A stretch of 64,000 nt of DNA from Arenibacter hampyeongensis (GTDB lineage Bacteria; Bacteroidota; Bacteroidia; Flavobacteriales; Flavobacteriaceae): assembly GCF_002909255.1 (NCBI RefSeq), contig NZ_PIOB01000004.1:62001-126000 (forward strand), in the 5' to 3' direction. Position numbers and translations under genes: made by a program. Under the pieces are notes generated by a model, which saw nothing but the letters and a program-made list of their open reading frames with translations, was not told where the DNA came from and ran no database searches. Shown here piece by piece: positions 25,423 to 34,980 of the stretch; within the stretch, counting starts at the first letter, position 1; the number at the start of each line of letters is the position of its first letter.

Positions 25423-26646
25423 ATGAAGCGAATATTCTTAATACTTATTCTAATTATAGCTTGTAATAGCTGTAAAAATGGTGAAAATGTTGGTTTAGCG
25501 GAGGGATTCTGGTTGGCCGAATTGGAGGTAGGGGACAACCAAAGGCTGCCGTTTAATTTTAAACTTTTGAGACCGGGGAATGGTAAATACAACATTGAAT
25601 TGTACAATGCAGAAGAGACTATTGTAATAGACGAAATAAAAGTGATGGGAGATTCTGTGGTTATTAAAATGCCAGTTTTTGAGGGGTACTTGGCAGGAAA
25701 ATATACCGCGAAAGAAATAAATGGAAAATTTGTCAAAGAAAATGAAGAAAGGGTCTTGCCTTTTAAAGCTGTCCATGGGATTAGGGAGCGTTTTAAAAGT
25801 GCGGGTATACCCAACACCAATATTTCTGGTAATTGGGAGGTGGAGTTCAGCCCTGCCAATGCAGACAACTATATGGCAAAAGGCATCTTTAGGCAGGTAG
25901 ATGACAGGGTTTCCGGTACCTTCAGAACTGCGACCGGGGATTATAGGTATTTGGCGGGCATCCACAGTGGCGATTCCGTAAAATTTTCCACTTTTGATGG
26001 GGCACGTGCCTATCTATTTCAAGCAAGCGCAACGGACAGTACCATGGCAGGAGTGTTTTACTCCGGAAAACATGCCAAGGAAACTTTTGTAGCAAGAAGA
26101 AATGAGAATTACGAGTTGCCAAATACCGAGGCATTGACCTACATGAAAAAGGGATTTGACAAACTAAACTTTTCCTTTCCGGATTCTAAAGGCAATATGG
26201 TATCCCTGGATGATGCTATTTTTAAGGACAAAGTAGTGATCGTTCAGATTATGGGAACTTGGTGCCCCAATTGCTTGGATGAAACCAAGTTTTTGGTAGA
26301 ATATTTAAAGGAACATTCAAATAAACAGGTAGCTGTTGTTGCGCTTGCATTTGAGTATGCAAAAACAAAAGAGGCTGCGTTTATTTCAATCAATAGACTT
26401 AAGGATAGGATAGGCGTTAAATACCCCATAGTATTGGCGCAATATGGAACCATAGACAAGGAAATGGCACAAATGAAATTACCCATGTTAAATCATATCC
26501 TTTCCTTTCCAACTACCATAGTTATAGACAAAAAGGGCGAAGTGCGAAAAATATATACGGGTTTCAACGGTCCGGCAACCGGTAGTAATTACGACAGCTT
26601 TAAGAGGGATTTCCATAGCTTTATAACACTGCTCCTCGAGGTTTAA
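25423..26646 (+). CDS. TlpA-family thiol-disulfide oxidoreductase, lipoprotein
   Basis: A 407-residue exported lipoprotein. The start at 25423 gives the signal MKRIFLILILIIACNSC; an upstream in-frame ATG would add 22 residues that spoil it. Residues 25-240 form a beta-rich N-terminal region probably of the DUF4369 type. The C-terminal thioredoxin domain contains WCPNC (MGTWCPNCLDETKFLVEY), an intact CxxC, and the cis-Pro loop FPTTIVID. It should reduce disulfides of exported proteins or cytochrome c apoproteins. It is monocistronic, divergent from pheT. Confidence 0.87.
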   Translation: MKRIFLILILIIACNSCKNGENVGLAEGFWLAELEVGDNQRLPFNFKLLRPGNGKYNIELYNAEETIVIDEIKVMGDSVVIKMPVFEGYLAGKYTAKEINGKFVKENEERVLPFKAVHGIRERFKSAGIPNTNISGNWEVEFSPANADNYMAKGIFRQVDDRVSGTFRTATGDYRYLAGIHSGDSVKFSTFDGARAYLFQASATDSTMAGVFYSGKHAKETFVARRNENYELPNTEALTYMKKGFDKLNFSFPDSKGNMVSLDDAIFKDKVVIVQIMGTWCPNCLDETKFLVEYLKEHSNKQVAVVALAFEYAKTKEAAFISINRLKDRIGVKYPIVLAQYGTIDKEMAQMKLPMLNHILSFPTTIVIDKKGEVRKIYTGFNGPATGSNYDSFKRDFHSFITLLLEV

Positions 26647-26879
26647 AGTGTACTTGATAATACCATTATATATAGCCTTAATTGGCATTATGTAGACCAA
26701 TAAGCGTTCTTGGAATTGGATGCCGATATGGTTTATATTCTAAGGTACTCAGGTCCTTGGATCCCGATTTCCCATTTATCTCCGGGCCTTTGGCCAATTT
26801 AGTTGAAGCAAAGTGGTAAGTACTGCTATTTTTTTGAAGGCTCTGGACACGTTAAAATTAAGTATGGCCTAATAGGAAA

Positions 26880-27998
26880 TTAAATGATGGTTGATTTTCC
26901 CAATCCTATGTTTTCATAGTTATAATTCAGGTTCTCATCAGAATCTATGATATTGCCAGCTATAAAATCGCCTACTTGACTGGTACCATATTTGCTTGTT
27001 GCACTTAAATCTCTGGTAACCACATGTTTTCTCATGGATTTATCCACTGCAATTACAACTGCTCTAGATTCTTCATAAAGTCCAAAATGGCTCAGCATCA
27101 TGGCTATAGATAGTATGGAAGCCACAGGATTGGCTATATTTTTTCCCTCTGCCTGAGGGTAGGAACCGTGGAAAGGTTCAAACATGGCATGCTCATTGCC
27201 TATGGAGGCCGAAGGCAGTAATCCCTTGGATCCACAAATGGCACTACCTTGGTCGGAAAGGATATCCCCGAACATATTATCCGTTAGGATAACATCAAAT
27301 TCGTTGGGGTTTAACATCATTTGCATTGCGGCATTATCCACAAATAGAAAATCCAACTGCACTTCAGGATAGCTTTCAGAAATTCTGGTGACCACTTTAC
27401 GCCATAGCCTAGAAGTAGCTAAAACATTGGCTTTGTCCACTAGAGTCAGTTTCTTTCGTCTGCCCTTGGCTGCTTTAAATGCCAAATGGGCAATTCTACT
27501 GATTTCTTTTTCCGAGTACTCACATAAGTCCGAAGCAACTGTTCCGTCCTCACTGAGTTTTTTTTCACCGAAATAGATTCCCCCGGTAAGTTCACGATAG
27601 ATGACGAAATCCGTTCCAAAAATAACATGCTTTTTTAAGGGGGATTTATTGACCAATGTTGGAAAAACCTTAACTGGTCTAATATTGGTAAAAAGTTGTA
27701 ATTCCCTTCTTAGCTGAAGCAACCCCTGTTCTGGTCGCACTTTTGCACTTGGGTTGTCATCATATTTTAAAGTGCCTATGGTGCCAAAAATAATAGCATC
27801 CGAAGCCCGGCATAGGTCTATGGTCGCCTGAGGCAATGGGGTGCCAAATCTATCCATAGCAGCAGCTCCAATTAACCCTTCTGTATAGGTGAAATGATGG
27901 TTGAAGGTCTCTTCAACCGCCTGCAGGCATTTTACAGACTGTGCCAAAACCTCTGGACCAATTCCATCGCCCCCTAAAAGAGTAATCTTTAGATTCAT
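26880..27998 (-). CDS. leuB: 3-isopropylmalate dehydrogenase
   Basis: An NAD-dependent decarboxylating dehydrogenase, third step of leucine synthesis. It has 372 residues. The N-terminus ITLLGGDGIGPEV, the substrate arginines (RPEQGLLQLRRELQLFTNIRPVK), YRELTGGIYFG and the metal site VDNAAMQMMLNPNEFDVILTDNMFGDILSD identify it. HGSYPQAEGKNIANP favours LeuB over isocitrate dehydrogenase. It follows leuA with a 1-bp gap in a two-gene operon. Confidence 0.95.
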   Translation of the reverse strand: MNLKITLLGGDGIGPEVLAQSVKCLQAVEETFNHHFTYTEGLIGAAAMDRFGTPLPQATIDLCRASDAIIFGTIGTLKYDDNPSAKVRPEQGLLQLRRELQLFTNIRPVKVFPTLVNKSPLKKHVIFGTDFVIYRELTGGIYFGEKKLSEDGTVASDLCEYSEKEISRIAHLAFKAAKGRRKKLTLVDKANVLATSRLWRKVVTRISESYPEVQLDFLFVDNAAMQMMLNPNEFDVILTDNMFGDILSDQGSAICGSKGLLPSASIGNEHAMFEPFHGSYPQAEGKNIANPVASILSIAMMLSHFGLYEESRAVVIAVDKSMRKHVVTRDLSATSKYGTSQVGDFIAGNIIDSDENLNYNYENIGLGKSTII

Positions 27999-27999
27999 T

Positions 28000-29172
28000 T
28001 TAAGCTATGCTTTTTATTTTAATTCCACTGGAAACGATAATATCGTGGATGTCCTCGTCAAAAATTTCTTTTTGTCTATCCGCAAATTTCAAAAATTCCT
28101 GATAAACCACATCAAGTTGGATCTTGGTTAATTCGTATCCAACATTTTTAGCCCTATAAGCCAATGCTGCCCTACCACTTCTGGCAGTAAGAACTATGGA
28201 GGATTCGTTTACACCCACATCTGCAGGGTCGATTATTTCATAGGTTTCCCTATTTTTTATTACCCCATCCTGATGAATTCCCGAGCTGTGGGCAAAGGCA
28301 TTTGCCCCCACAATGGCTTTATTGGGTTGCACATATACGCCCATTTTTTGGGATACCATCTGACTGGTGTCATATAATAATTTGCTATTGATATTGGTAT
28401 CCAGATTTAGGGCAGGGTGTTGTCTTAAGATCATAACCACTTCCTCTAGGGCAGTGTTCCCGGCCCGTTCTCCAATACCATTGATAGTACATTCAATTTG
28501 CCGAGCACCATTGATCACACCGGCTATGGAGTTCGCGGTTGCCAATCCCAAGTCATTATGACAATGACAGGATAAAATGGCCTTATGTATACCAGTTACG
28601 TTTTCCTTTAGGTATTTTATTTTGGCCCCGTATTCATCGGGCAAACAATATCCTGTTGTATCGGGAATATTTAAAACCGTTGCACCGGCCTTTATAACGG
28701 CCTCACATACTCTAGCCAAAAATTCGTTATCCGTTCTACCGGCATCCTCGGCGTAAAACTCCACATCCTCTACAAAGGATTTGGCGTAACTTACCGCCTC
28801 GATTGCCCGTTCTATGATGGCATCCTTATTGGAGTTGAACTTGAACTTAATATGGGATTCCGAAGTGCCGATACCTGTGTGTATTCTTGGTCTTCTCGCA
28901 TATTTTAAAGCTTCAGCGGCTACTTCAATATCTTTTTTAACAGCACGTGTAAGTCCACATACCGTTGCATTTTTTACAATTTTTGAAATCTCCTGTACAG
29001 AATTAAAATCCCCGGGACTAGAAATTGGAAAACCAGCTTCTATGATATCTACCCCTAAAACATCCAATCTTTCGGCGATAATTAATTTTTGGTCAGTATC
29101 CAATTTACATCCGGGTACTTGCTCTCCATCCCTAAGTGTCGTGTCAAAAATATGTACCTTTTCTTTGCTCAT
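28000..29172 (-). CDS. leuA: 2-isopropylmalate synthase, short form without regulatory domain
   Basis: The first committed step of leucine synthesis, condensing acetyl-CoA with 2-ketoisovalerate. The HMGL-like TIM barrel opens [16 protein letters not shown] and has the metal site [13 protein letters not shown] and [15 protein letters not shown]. At 390 residues it ends shortly after the linker subdomain and lacks the C-terminal LeuA dimer domain that binds leucine in the long forms. Feedback control by leucine is therefore not expected through that domain. Homocitrate synthase is an alternative by length alone, but the partner leuB supports LeuA. leuC and leuD are not in the window. Confidence 0.9.
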   Translation of the reverse strand: MSKEKVHIFDTTLRDGEQVPGCKLDTDQKLIIAERLDVLGVDIIEAGFPISSPGDFNSVQEISKIVKNATVCGLTRAVKKDIEVAAEALKYARRPRIHTGIGTSESHIKFKFNSNKDAIIERAIEAVSYAKSFVEDVEFYAEDAGRTDNEFLARVCEAVIKAGATVLNIPDTTGYCLPDEYGAKIKYLKENVTGIHKAILSCHCHNDLGLATANSIAGVINGARQIECTINGIGERAGNTALEEVVMILRQHPALNLDTNINSKLLYDTSQMVSQKMGVYVQPNKAIVGANAFAHSSGIHQDGVIKNRETYEIIDPADVGVNESSIVLTARSGRAALAYRAKNVGYELTKIQLDVVYQEFLKFADRQKEIFDEDIHDIIVSSGIKIKSIA

Positions 29173-29201
29173 TATATTTACGTAATTTTATGTGCGCTAT
29201 A

Positions 29202-29233
29202 CGAATATAGTACTAGTAGGTTTTCTAGTCCAA
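29202..29233 (-). promoter_or_regulatory. Candidate promoter of leuAB
   Basis: On the minus strand TTG (29233-29231), 21 bp, then TATATTCG (29209-29202), one mismatch to TAnnTTTG, about 30 bp before the leuA ATG. No leader peptide rich in leucine codons is visible, so attenuation is not evident. Confidence 0.3.
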
Positions 29234-29319
29234 ATCGCAAAATGGCATTTACAACGTTAAATAACTTTTTGTAGTATATAAATCACTGAATATCAATTAT
29301 ATAAACCTTTATTATTACG

Positions 29320-30864
29320 ATGACAAATGCGCATAAAGATGCATTATTCGTTCTGGTCAAATCACTATCCAAGTCAGAGAAGCGGCAATTTAAATTGTAT
29401 GTTGGTCGCTTGGGAGTGAATACCGATGCCAAATTTCTTGCTCTTTTTAATTTAATGGATAAAATTAAGGTATATGATGAAAAATTAATACTTGAAAATG
29501 GCATTGTAAAGAAGGCACAGTTGTCCAACCTAAAGGCCCACTTGTACAAACAAATTTTGGTGAGTCTAAGGTTAAACCCCGTGAATCAAAATATTAGGGT
29601 GCAGATACGGGAACAATTGGATTTTGCTACTATTCTTTATCAAAAGGGACTTTATAAGCAAAGCCTTAAAATATTGGACAAGGCCAAGGCCACCGCCATT
29701 GAGAATGAGGAGAAGAACGTTGCCTATGAAATTGTGGAATTTGAAAAGTTGATCGAGACCCAATATATTACGCGCAGTATCCCGGATAGGGCAGATGAAC
29801 TGGCCGTACAGGCCAAGCAACTTTCGGCACAAAACGTAATCACCAGTAAATTATCCAACCTAGCGCTACAGTTGTATGGGCAGATGCTGAAAATAGGTTA
29901 TGTAAGAAGCGATGAGGATTTTAAAAGAGTTCAGAAATATTTCGAAAAACACCTTCCAAAATATAACATTGAAGACCTTGGCTTTAGGGAAAAACTTTGG
30001 CTATACAAGGCACATCTCTGGTACAGTTTTCTAACTCAGGATTTTTTGTCCTGTTATAAATATTCCAGTAAATGGGTTGACCTTTTTTACGAGAATAAGG
30101 AGATGATTTATTTAAACCCTGTATTCTTTTTAAAGGGAAACCATTATTTGTTGGAATCTTTGTTCTATGTAAAATATAGCTCCCAATTCAAGGAAACTTT
30201 GGAGAAAATGGAAAAAATTGTCAGCAGTAAGGAATTTCCGGACAATGACAATATAGCCTCCTTGGCATTTTTGTATATCAATTCGAACAAACTAAACCTT
30301 CATTTTTTGGAAGGTAATTTCGAAAAGGGCCTTTATTTGGTCAAAATAGTGGAATACGGTATTAATAAACATAAAGATAGGATAGACCAGCATCACGTTA
30401 TGGTATTGTACTATAAGATTGCCTGTCTTTATTTTGGAATAGGGGACAACAAAACCTGTATCCAATATTTAAAGCGCATTATTAATAATAAGAACCTTAA
30501 AATGCGTGAAGATCTAATGTGCTTTGCCCGTGTTTTAAGCCTTATAGCCCATTATGAAGCGGGTATGGACTACCACTTGGAAGTGCAATTAAAAAGCACC
30601 TATAAGTTTCTGTTAAAAATGAACGATCTACATGCCGTACAAAAGGAAATGATCAAATTTTTAAGACGTCTTGGCGATATTTTTCCGCACGAATTGCCCA
30701 ATGAATTCCAAAAGTTGTACGATGAATTAAAAAAATATGAAAATCATCCCTATGAGAAGCGTGCCTTTTTATATTTGGATATCATCTCTTGGCTGGAAAG
30801 TCACTTGCAAAATAAACCCGTTGCACAGATTATAAAAGAAAAGGCCATGTCCGTTTCCCGATAA
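29320..30864 (+). CDS. Hypothetical helical-repeat protein
   Basis: A 514-residue soluble protein without signal peptide. It is almost wholly alpha-helical, with TPR-like helix pairs from about residue 90 to 480 (LYKQSLKILDKAKATAIENEEKNVAYEIVEFEKLI; MVLYYKIACLYFGIGDNKTCIQYLKRII). The N-terminal 80 residues (SKSEKRQFKLYVGRLGVNTDAKFLALFNLMDKI) look like a conserved separate domain. I do not know a function; similar proteins appear to be widespread in flavobacteria. A DMT transporter gene follows 9 bp later, so the two are probably co-transcribed. Confidence 0.75.
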   Translation: MTNAHKDALFVLVKSLSKSEKRQFKLYVGRLGVNTDAKFLALFNLMDKIKVYDEKLILENGIVKKAQLSNLKAHLYKQILVSLRLNPVNQNIRVQIREQLDFATILYQKGLYKQSLKILDKAKATAIENEEKNVAYEIVEFEKLIETQYITRSIPDRADELAVQAKQLSAQNVITSKLSNLALQLYGQMLKIGYVRSDEDFKRVQKYFEKHLPKYNIEDLGFREKLWLYKAHLWYSFLTQDFLSCYKYSSKWVDLFYENKEMIYLNPVFFLKGNHYLLESLFYVKYSSQFKETLEKMEKIVSSKEFPDNDNIASLAFLYINSNKLNLHFLEGNFEKGLYLVKIVEYGINKHKDRIDQHHVMVLYYKIACLYFGIGDNKTCIQYLKRIINNKNLKMREDLMCFARVLSLIAHYEAGMDYHLEVQLKSTYKFLLKMNDLHAVQKEMIKFLRRLGDIFPHELPNEFQKLYDELKKYENHPYEKRAFLYLDIISWLESHLQNKPVAQIIKEKAMSVSR

Positions 30865-30873
30865 AATTTATTC

Positions 30874-31734
30874 TTGAAAAGTAAAAGCCTTCACATAAAC
30901 CATCTGCTAGAGATCAATCTGGCCATGTTATTTATCAGTACTTCCGGAGCGTTGGGAAGATATGTACAATTGCCGGTTCCGGTTACTATAGCCAGTAGGG
31001 CGGGATTGGCATTTTTATTTTTGGTGCTCTATTGTAAATGGAAAAAGATATCGTTCCATATAGAAAAAAGAGACCGACCTATACTTTTTTTAGGAGGAAT
31101 TATTATGGGGGTGCATTGGTTGACCTATTTTTATGCACTGCAGCTTTCCAATGTGGCAATTGGCATGTTATCTATGTTTACCTATCCCATAATAACGGCC
31201 TTATTGGAACCCTTGATTTTAAAAACGCCCTTCCAAAGAATTCATTTTGTTTTGGGACTTTTGGTATTGGCCGGAATTTATTTGTTGGCACCGGATTTTA
31301 ACACCGGCAGCACACATGTTATTGCTGTGGGTCTAGGTGTTTTTTCGGCTGTGGCATACGCTGTTAGGAATATTATATTAAAGTCCAGGGCGGCACATTA
31401 CAATGGTTCCATGATGATGACCTATCAAACGGGCATAGTGGGACTTATTTTGGCGCCCGTATTTTTTATTTATAATGTTGAAGCCATAAGCGATCAATGG
31501 CCGGCACTGTTGACATTGGCCCTGTTTACAACTGCCATTGGCCACACCCTGTTCCTAAATTGTTTTAAACACTTTAGCATTACCACGGTGAGCATTCTAA
31601 GTAGTATACAACCAATATATGGTATATTGATCGGTATCGTTTTTTTATCAGAAATTCCTAGCTGGACCACCGTTATGGGCGGAATATTAATTTTAAGTTC
31701 TGTGGTAATAGAGAGTGTGCGGTCCTATAAATAA
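30874..31734 (+). CDS. EamA/DMT-family transporter
   Basis: A 286-residue inner-membrane protein with about ten transmembrane helices arranged as two EamA repeats (residues 15-140 and 155-282). Typical sequences are LGGIIMGVHWLTYFYALQLSNVAIGMLSMFTYPIITALLEP and TVSILSSIQPIYGILIGIVFLSEIP. The likely role is metabolite or amino-acid export. The frame opens with TTG at 30874; the first ATG (30925) would cut into helix 1, so the TTG start is preferred. Co-transcription with the upstream helical-repeat gene is likely. Confidence 0.88.
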   Translation: MKSKSLHINHLLEINLAMLFISTSGALGRYVQLPVPVTIASRAGLAFLFLVLYCKWKKISFHIEKRDRPILFLGGIIMGVHWLTYFYALQLSNVAIGMLSMFTYPIITALLEPLILKTPFQRIHFVLGLLVLAGIYLLAPDFNTGSTHVIAVGLGVFSAVAYAVRNIILKSRAAHYNGSMMMTYQTGIVGLILAPVFFIYNVEAISDQWPALLTLALFTTAIGHTLFLNCFKHFSITTVSILSSIQPIYGILIGIVFLSEIPSWTTVMGGILILSSVVIESVRSYK

Positions 31735-31739
31735 ATGTA

Positions 31740-32264
31740 CTAGTTATTTAAGGAAGGGGTATTGGGATTATACTCCTTGATCAGGCTTTCGGAAAGTTTA
31801 TCAAACTCATTATTTTTTGCCATCCCCCGTACTTTAACTGGGTCAAAATCGCCATTAAAATAAAGGAATGATCCGGTTTTATTATTATTGTTGAATATTA
31901 AAATTTCCTTGACAGAATTTTTTCGTTCCCTTATGGAAACCACGGAACGTTTTAAATCATCATTTTTACGAAAAATCTCGATAAAGGAATTTCCGGTAAT
32001 TCCATTCATTTGTTTGTTTAGGAAATCGGCCTTTGCAGGAGTTTCCACAGGAAACTGCATATACCTTAAATCTTTGGTATCTCCGATCAATGCATTTATT
32101 TCTGGTGAAATATTACTTAAAAGCGATATCATAAAATGGGGTACACGGATGGCAGTAACCTGGTTGTCATTTTTATGGGCTTCATAAAAGGTATCTATGG
32201 AATTGTAACTTCCACAAGAACCCATAAACATTATACTTACAATAAATAGTGTTGTCTTGCCCAC
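31740..32264 (-). CDS. DUF4252 lipoprotein
   Basis: A 174-residue exported lipoprotein (MGKTTLFIVSIMFMGSC, Cys17). The mature part fits the DUF4252 family of Bacteroidota: IRVPHFMISLLSNISPEINALIGDTKDLRYMQFP, then a small alpha/beta domain ending SLIKEYN. Function unknown. It is convergent with the DMT transporter gene (5 bp between stops) and followed upstream on the same strand by rluA-like. Confidence 0.8.
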   Translation of the reverse strand: MGKTTLFIVSIMFMGSCGSYNSIDTFYEAHKNDNQVTAIRVPHFMISLLSNISPEINALIGDTKDLRYMQFPVETPAKADFLNKQMNGITGNSFIEIFRKNDDLKRSVVSIRERKNSVKEILIFNNNNKTGSFLYFNGDFDPVKVRGMAKNNEFDKLSESLIKEYNPNTPSLNN

Positions 32265-32321
32265 AGAATTAATTTTTATGTCCGAGTTACGGATATGCCA
32301 TTTGTTAAATGTAGTGAAAAA

Positions 32322-33020
32322 TCAGGTACATGCGTTCCATACACTGTCCTCCGGCGGTGGGGCTATAAGTTGCAGCATTTCTTTTTTTACAGGATGAACA
32401 AAAGAAAGGCTTCTAGCGTGCAGATGGATACTACCATCTTTATTGCTTCGGTCCGAACCATATTTTAAATCACCTTTAATGGCACATCCAATGGCTGCCA
32501 GTTGTGCTCTTATTTGATGGTGTCTGCCGGTTTTTAAATCAATTTCCAATAAAAAATAACGATCTAGGCTCTTGATCACCTTATAGTCTAAAATGGCTTT
32601 TTTGCTGTCCGGGACCTCATTTTTATGGCCATAGGATTTATTCTGTTTTGTATTTCTCTTTAACCAATGGATAAGGGTATCATTTTCTTTTTCTGGCATC
32701 TTGTTGACCACTGCCCAATACGTTTTTTGGGCATCTTTTTCAGCAAACAATTTGTTGAGTCTGGGTAGGGCTTTTGAAGTTTTTGCAAAGACCACTATAC
32801 CCGTGGTAGGTCTATCCAGCCGGTGTGCTACCCCCAAGTATACGTTCCCAGGTTTGTTTTGTTTTGTTTTAATATACTGTTTAACAACCTCACTCAATGG
32901 TGTGTCCCCGGTTTTATCCCCTTGTACAATATCGCCGGCCCTTTTATTAACGGCTATAAGGTGATTGTCCTCATACAATACCTGAAGATTCTCTGGGGTA
33001 GAAATTATTTTTGTGGACAC
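32322..33020 (-). CDS. RluA-family pseudouridine synthase
   Basis: A 232-residue RNA-modifying enzyme. The catalytic motif is HRLDRPTTGIVVFAKT with the essential Asp, and the later family motifs are GRHHQIRAQLAAIG and LHARSLSFVHP. It lacks an N-terminal S4 domain and starts directly with VLYEDNHLIAVNKRAGDIVQGD, like RluA or TruC-type proteins. The target position in rRNA or tRNA cannot be told from sequence. panB lies upstream on the same strand with an 84-bp gap. Confidence 0.9.
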   Translation of the reverse strand: MSTKIISTPENLQVLYEDNHLIAVNKRAGDIVQGDKTGDTPLSEVVKQYIKTKQNKPGNVYLGVAHRLDRPTTGIVVFAKTSKALPRLNKLFAEKDAQKTYWAVVNKMPEKENDTLIHWLKRNTKQNKSYGHKNEVPDSKKAILDYKVIKSLDRYFLLEIDLKTGRHHQIRAQLAAIGCAIKGDLKYGSDRSNKDGSIHLHARSLSFVHPVKKEMLQLIAPPPEDSVWNACT

Positions 33021-33104
33021 TTAGGTTGAATTAATTATCTAGTTCAAAGACCAATATCAATAATGAAAATGGCATAAATTATAGGAAGTAATATTAAAAC
33101 CAGT

Positions 33105-33923
33105 TTAATATTGCTCGTCATCACTTGGGAAGTCCTTGGTTTTTACGTCATCTACATAATGCGAAATGGCCTTGCCCATCTCCTCATATAAGTTAAGGTA
33201 CCTGCGTAAAAATCTTGGATTAAATTCTTGGGTAATACCCAATAGGTCGTGTATCACCAATACTTGGCCGTCAACACCATTTCCGGCCCCAATTCCTATA
33301 ATTGGAATGGAGACACTTTCGGCAACCTCCTTGGCCAATTTGGCCGGAATTTTTTCAAGTACAATGCTAAAACAGCCCATTTTTTCCAATAGTTTGGCAT
33401 CTTCAATTAGCTTATCGGCCTCATCTTCTTCTTTTGCCCTGACGGTATAAGTCCCAAATTTATAAATGGATTGTGGCGTTAGGCCCAAATGTCCCATTAC
33501 CGGGATGCCTGCATTCAAAATTCTTTTGACCGATTCCTTAATTTCCTGCCCACCTTCAACCTTTACGGCATGGGCCCCACTTTCTTTCATAATCCTTATA
33601 GCGGATCTCAAGGCCTCTTTTGGATCACTTTGATAACTTCCAAACGGAATATCAACTACCACCAGGGCTCTATTTACTGCACGAATTACAGAAGAGGCAT
33701 GGTAGATCATTTGATCTAGGGTAATAGGTAAGGTAGTTTCATGTCCGGCCATTACATTACTGGCAGAATCGCCCACTAATATTACATCTACATTGGCAGC
33801 GTCGACAATTTTGGCCATAGAATAATCATAAGCCGTTAACATGGATATTTTCTCGCCGTTTTTTTTCATATCAACGAGAGATTTTACAGTAACTCTTTTG
33901 TATTCTTTTTTGGCAGTGGACAT
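33105..33923 (-). CDS. panB: 3-methyl-2-oxobutanoate hydroxymethyltransferase
   Basis: First step of pantothenate synthesis, making ketopantoate from 2-ketoisovalerate and methylene-THF. It has 272 residues, full length. Motifs are [69 protein letters not shown] and the catalytic-site [25 protein letters not shown] short acidic tail (DFPSDDEQY) ends it. The substrate is shared with leuA, which is encoded 4 kb away. Confidence 0.96.
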   Translation of the reverse strand: MSTAKKEYKRVTVKSLVDMKKNGEKISMLTAYDYSMAKIVDAANVDVILVGDSASNVMAGHETTLPITLDQMIYHASSVIRAVNRALVVVDIPFGSYQSDPKEALRSAIRIMKESGAHAVKVEGGQEIKESVKRILNAGIPVMGHLGLTPQSIYKFGTYTVRAKEEDEADKLIEDAKLLEKMGCFSIVLEKIPAKLAKEVAESVSIPIIGIGAGNGVDGQVLVIHDLLGITQEFNPRFLRRYLNLYEEMGKAISHYVDDVKTKDFPSDDEQY

Positions 33924-34032
33924 TTATTTCGGTTTTGGTGGGATAAAAGTAATGATTTGTTCCAAAAATTAAAGTTGTTTCAACCTTTTGTTTTTTTTGA
34001 TTATTTTTAATTGACTTCTAAATGCATTTCAA

Positions 34033-34491
34033 ATGAATAAAATTTGGTCAATCATTTTGTTCTTTATGTTCGCCTCTGTTATGCATGCTCAGAATGGGGG
34101 AGAGGAGTTGGTGAAAAACACCATTGATGCTTTTTTTAAGGCCTTTCATGAACAGGATTCAATGGCCATAAAGGAAACGGTTTCCAAGAATATTGTGATG
34201 CAGACCATTGGAAAAAATGCCGAGGGTTTAGAGGAAGTGAAAACCGAAGATTTTGGGAATTTTTTAAAATCGATTGTGTCCATTCCGTCTACGACAAAAT
34301 TTGAAGAAAGAATCCTGACTTATAATATCCAAATTGATGGCTCCATGGCCAATGCATGGACATCATATGAATTTTGGGTGAACGATAATTTTAGCCATTG
34401 TGGGGTAAATTCCTTTCAGCTCTTTAACGAAAAGGGTATCTGGAAAATCATTTATTTGATCGATACCAGGAGGAAGGAAGGCTGCAATTAA
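34033..34491 (+). CDS. Secreted NTF2-like (SnoaL/DUF4440) protein
   Basis: A 152-residue exported protein with signal peptide MNKIWSIILFFMFASVMHA. The mature part has the NTF2-like cone fold pattern: a long helix (VKNTIDAFFKAFHEQDSMAIKETVSKNIVMQT) followed by strands ending MANAWTSYEFWVNDNFSHCGVNSFQLFNEKGIWKIIYLIDT. No catalytic activity can be assigned. It stands alone, divergent from panB. Confidence 0.78.
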   Translation: MNKIWSIILFFMFASVMHAQNGGEELVKNTIDAFFKAFHEQDSMAIKETVSKNIVMQTIGKNAEGLEEVKTEDFGNFLKSIVSIPSTTKFEERILTYNIQIDGSMANAWTSYEFWVNDNFSHCGVNSFQLFNEKGIWKIIYLIDTRRKEGCN

Positions 34492-34980
34492 GACATACCT
34501 CGGATTTGGTTGAAGGAATTTTATCTTTCTTAAATATTCTTCGATCTAGGGGATATAGCTACCCAATTACCTCTACAAGGAAAGCTAAAACACAATCCCG
34601 TGATCTTTTGGGACATTTTTTGGCCACAACTTCAAGGACCTTCACAATTCTTAGGGTAGTTTCCCAAAGACCGTTAACTTAAATTATTGCCAATAGTTAG
34701 TATGATTCCCAGTTTTTGCAATTGCCCAACTTATTCAGGTCCATTTTCAAACTAAAATCATTGGTATTAAATGTCGCCCCAAATTTGTCTCGGATGTTAT
34801 TGAAAAATCCTGTTTTTAGGGGATTGCGGGAGGTGAAATTTATATGGACTTTTAACATACTTATAGGCCAGTTTCTGAAAATTGAAAGGGGTAGGAATTT
34901 CAATAGGCATTTTAAGGAATGTTTTATAGCTGTCAAAAAAAAGTATTGAAAACTGGGTGTTTAACCAATATAAAAAAACA
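34492..34980. other. 489-bp spacer without a supported gene
   Basis: AT-rich sequence between the NTF2-like gene and the next signal-peptide gene. Short overlapping open frames occur on both strands (for example 34697-34936 minus, 79 codons), but none has a family signature, signal peptide or clear ribosome-binding site. It could be decayed coding sequence. None of the dispersed repeats found after 42.8 kb is present. Confidence 0.5.

Noticed and set aside
34697-34936. A 79-codon minus-strand frame in the 489-bp spacer
   Set aside because: It has no recognisable domain, signal or ribosome-binding site, and overlaps another frame on the same strand. It could be a gene remnant but cannot be supported.
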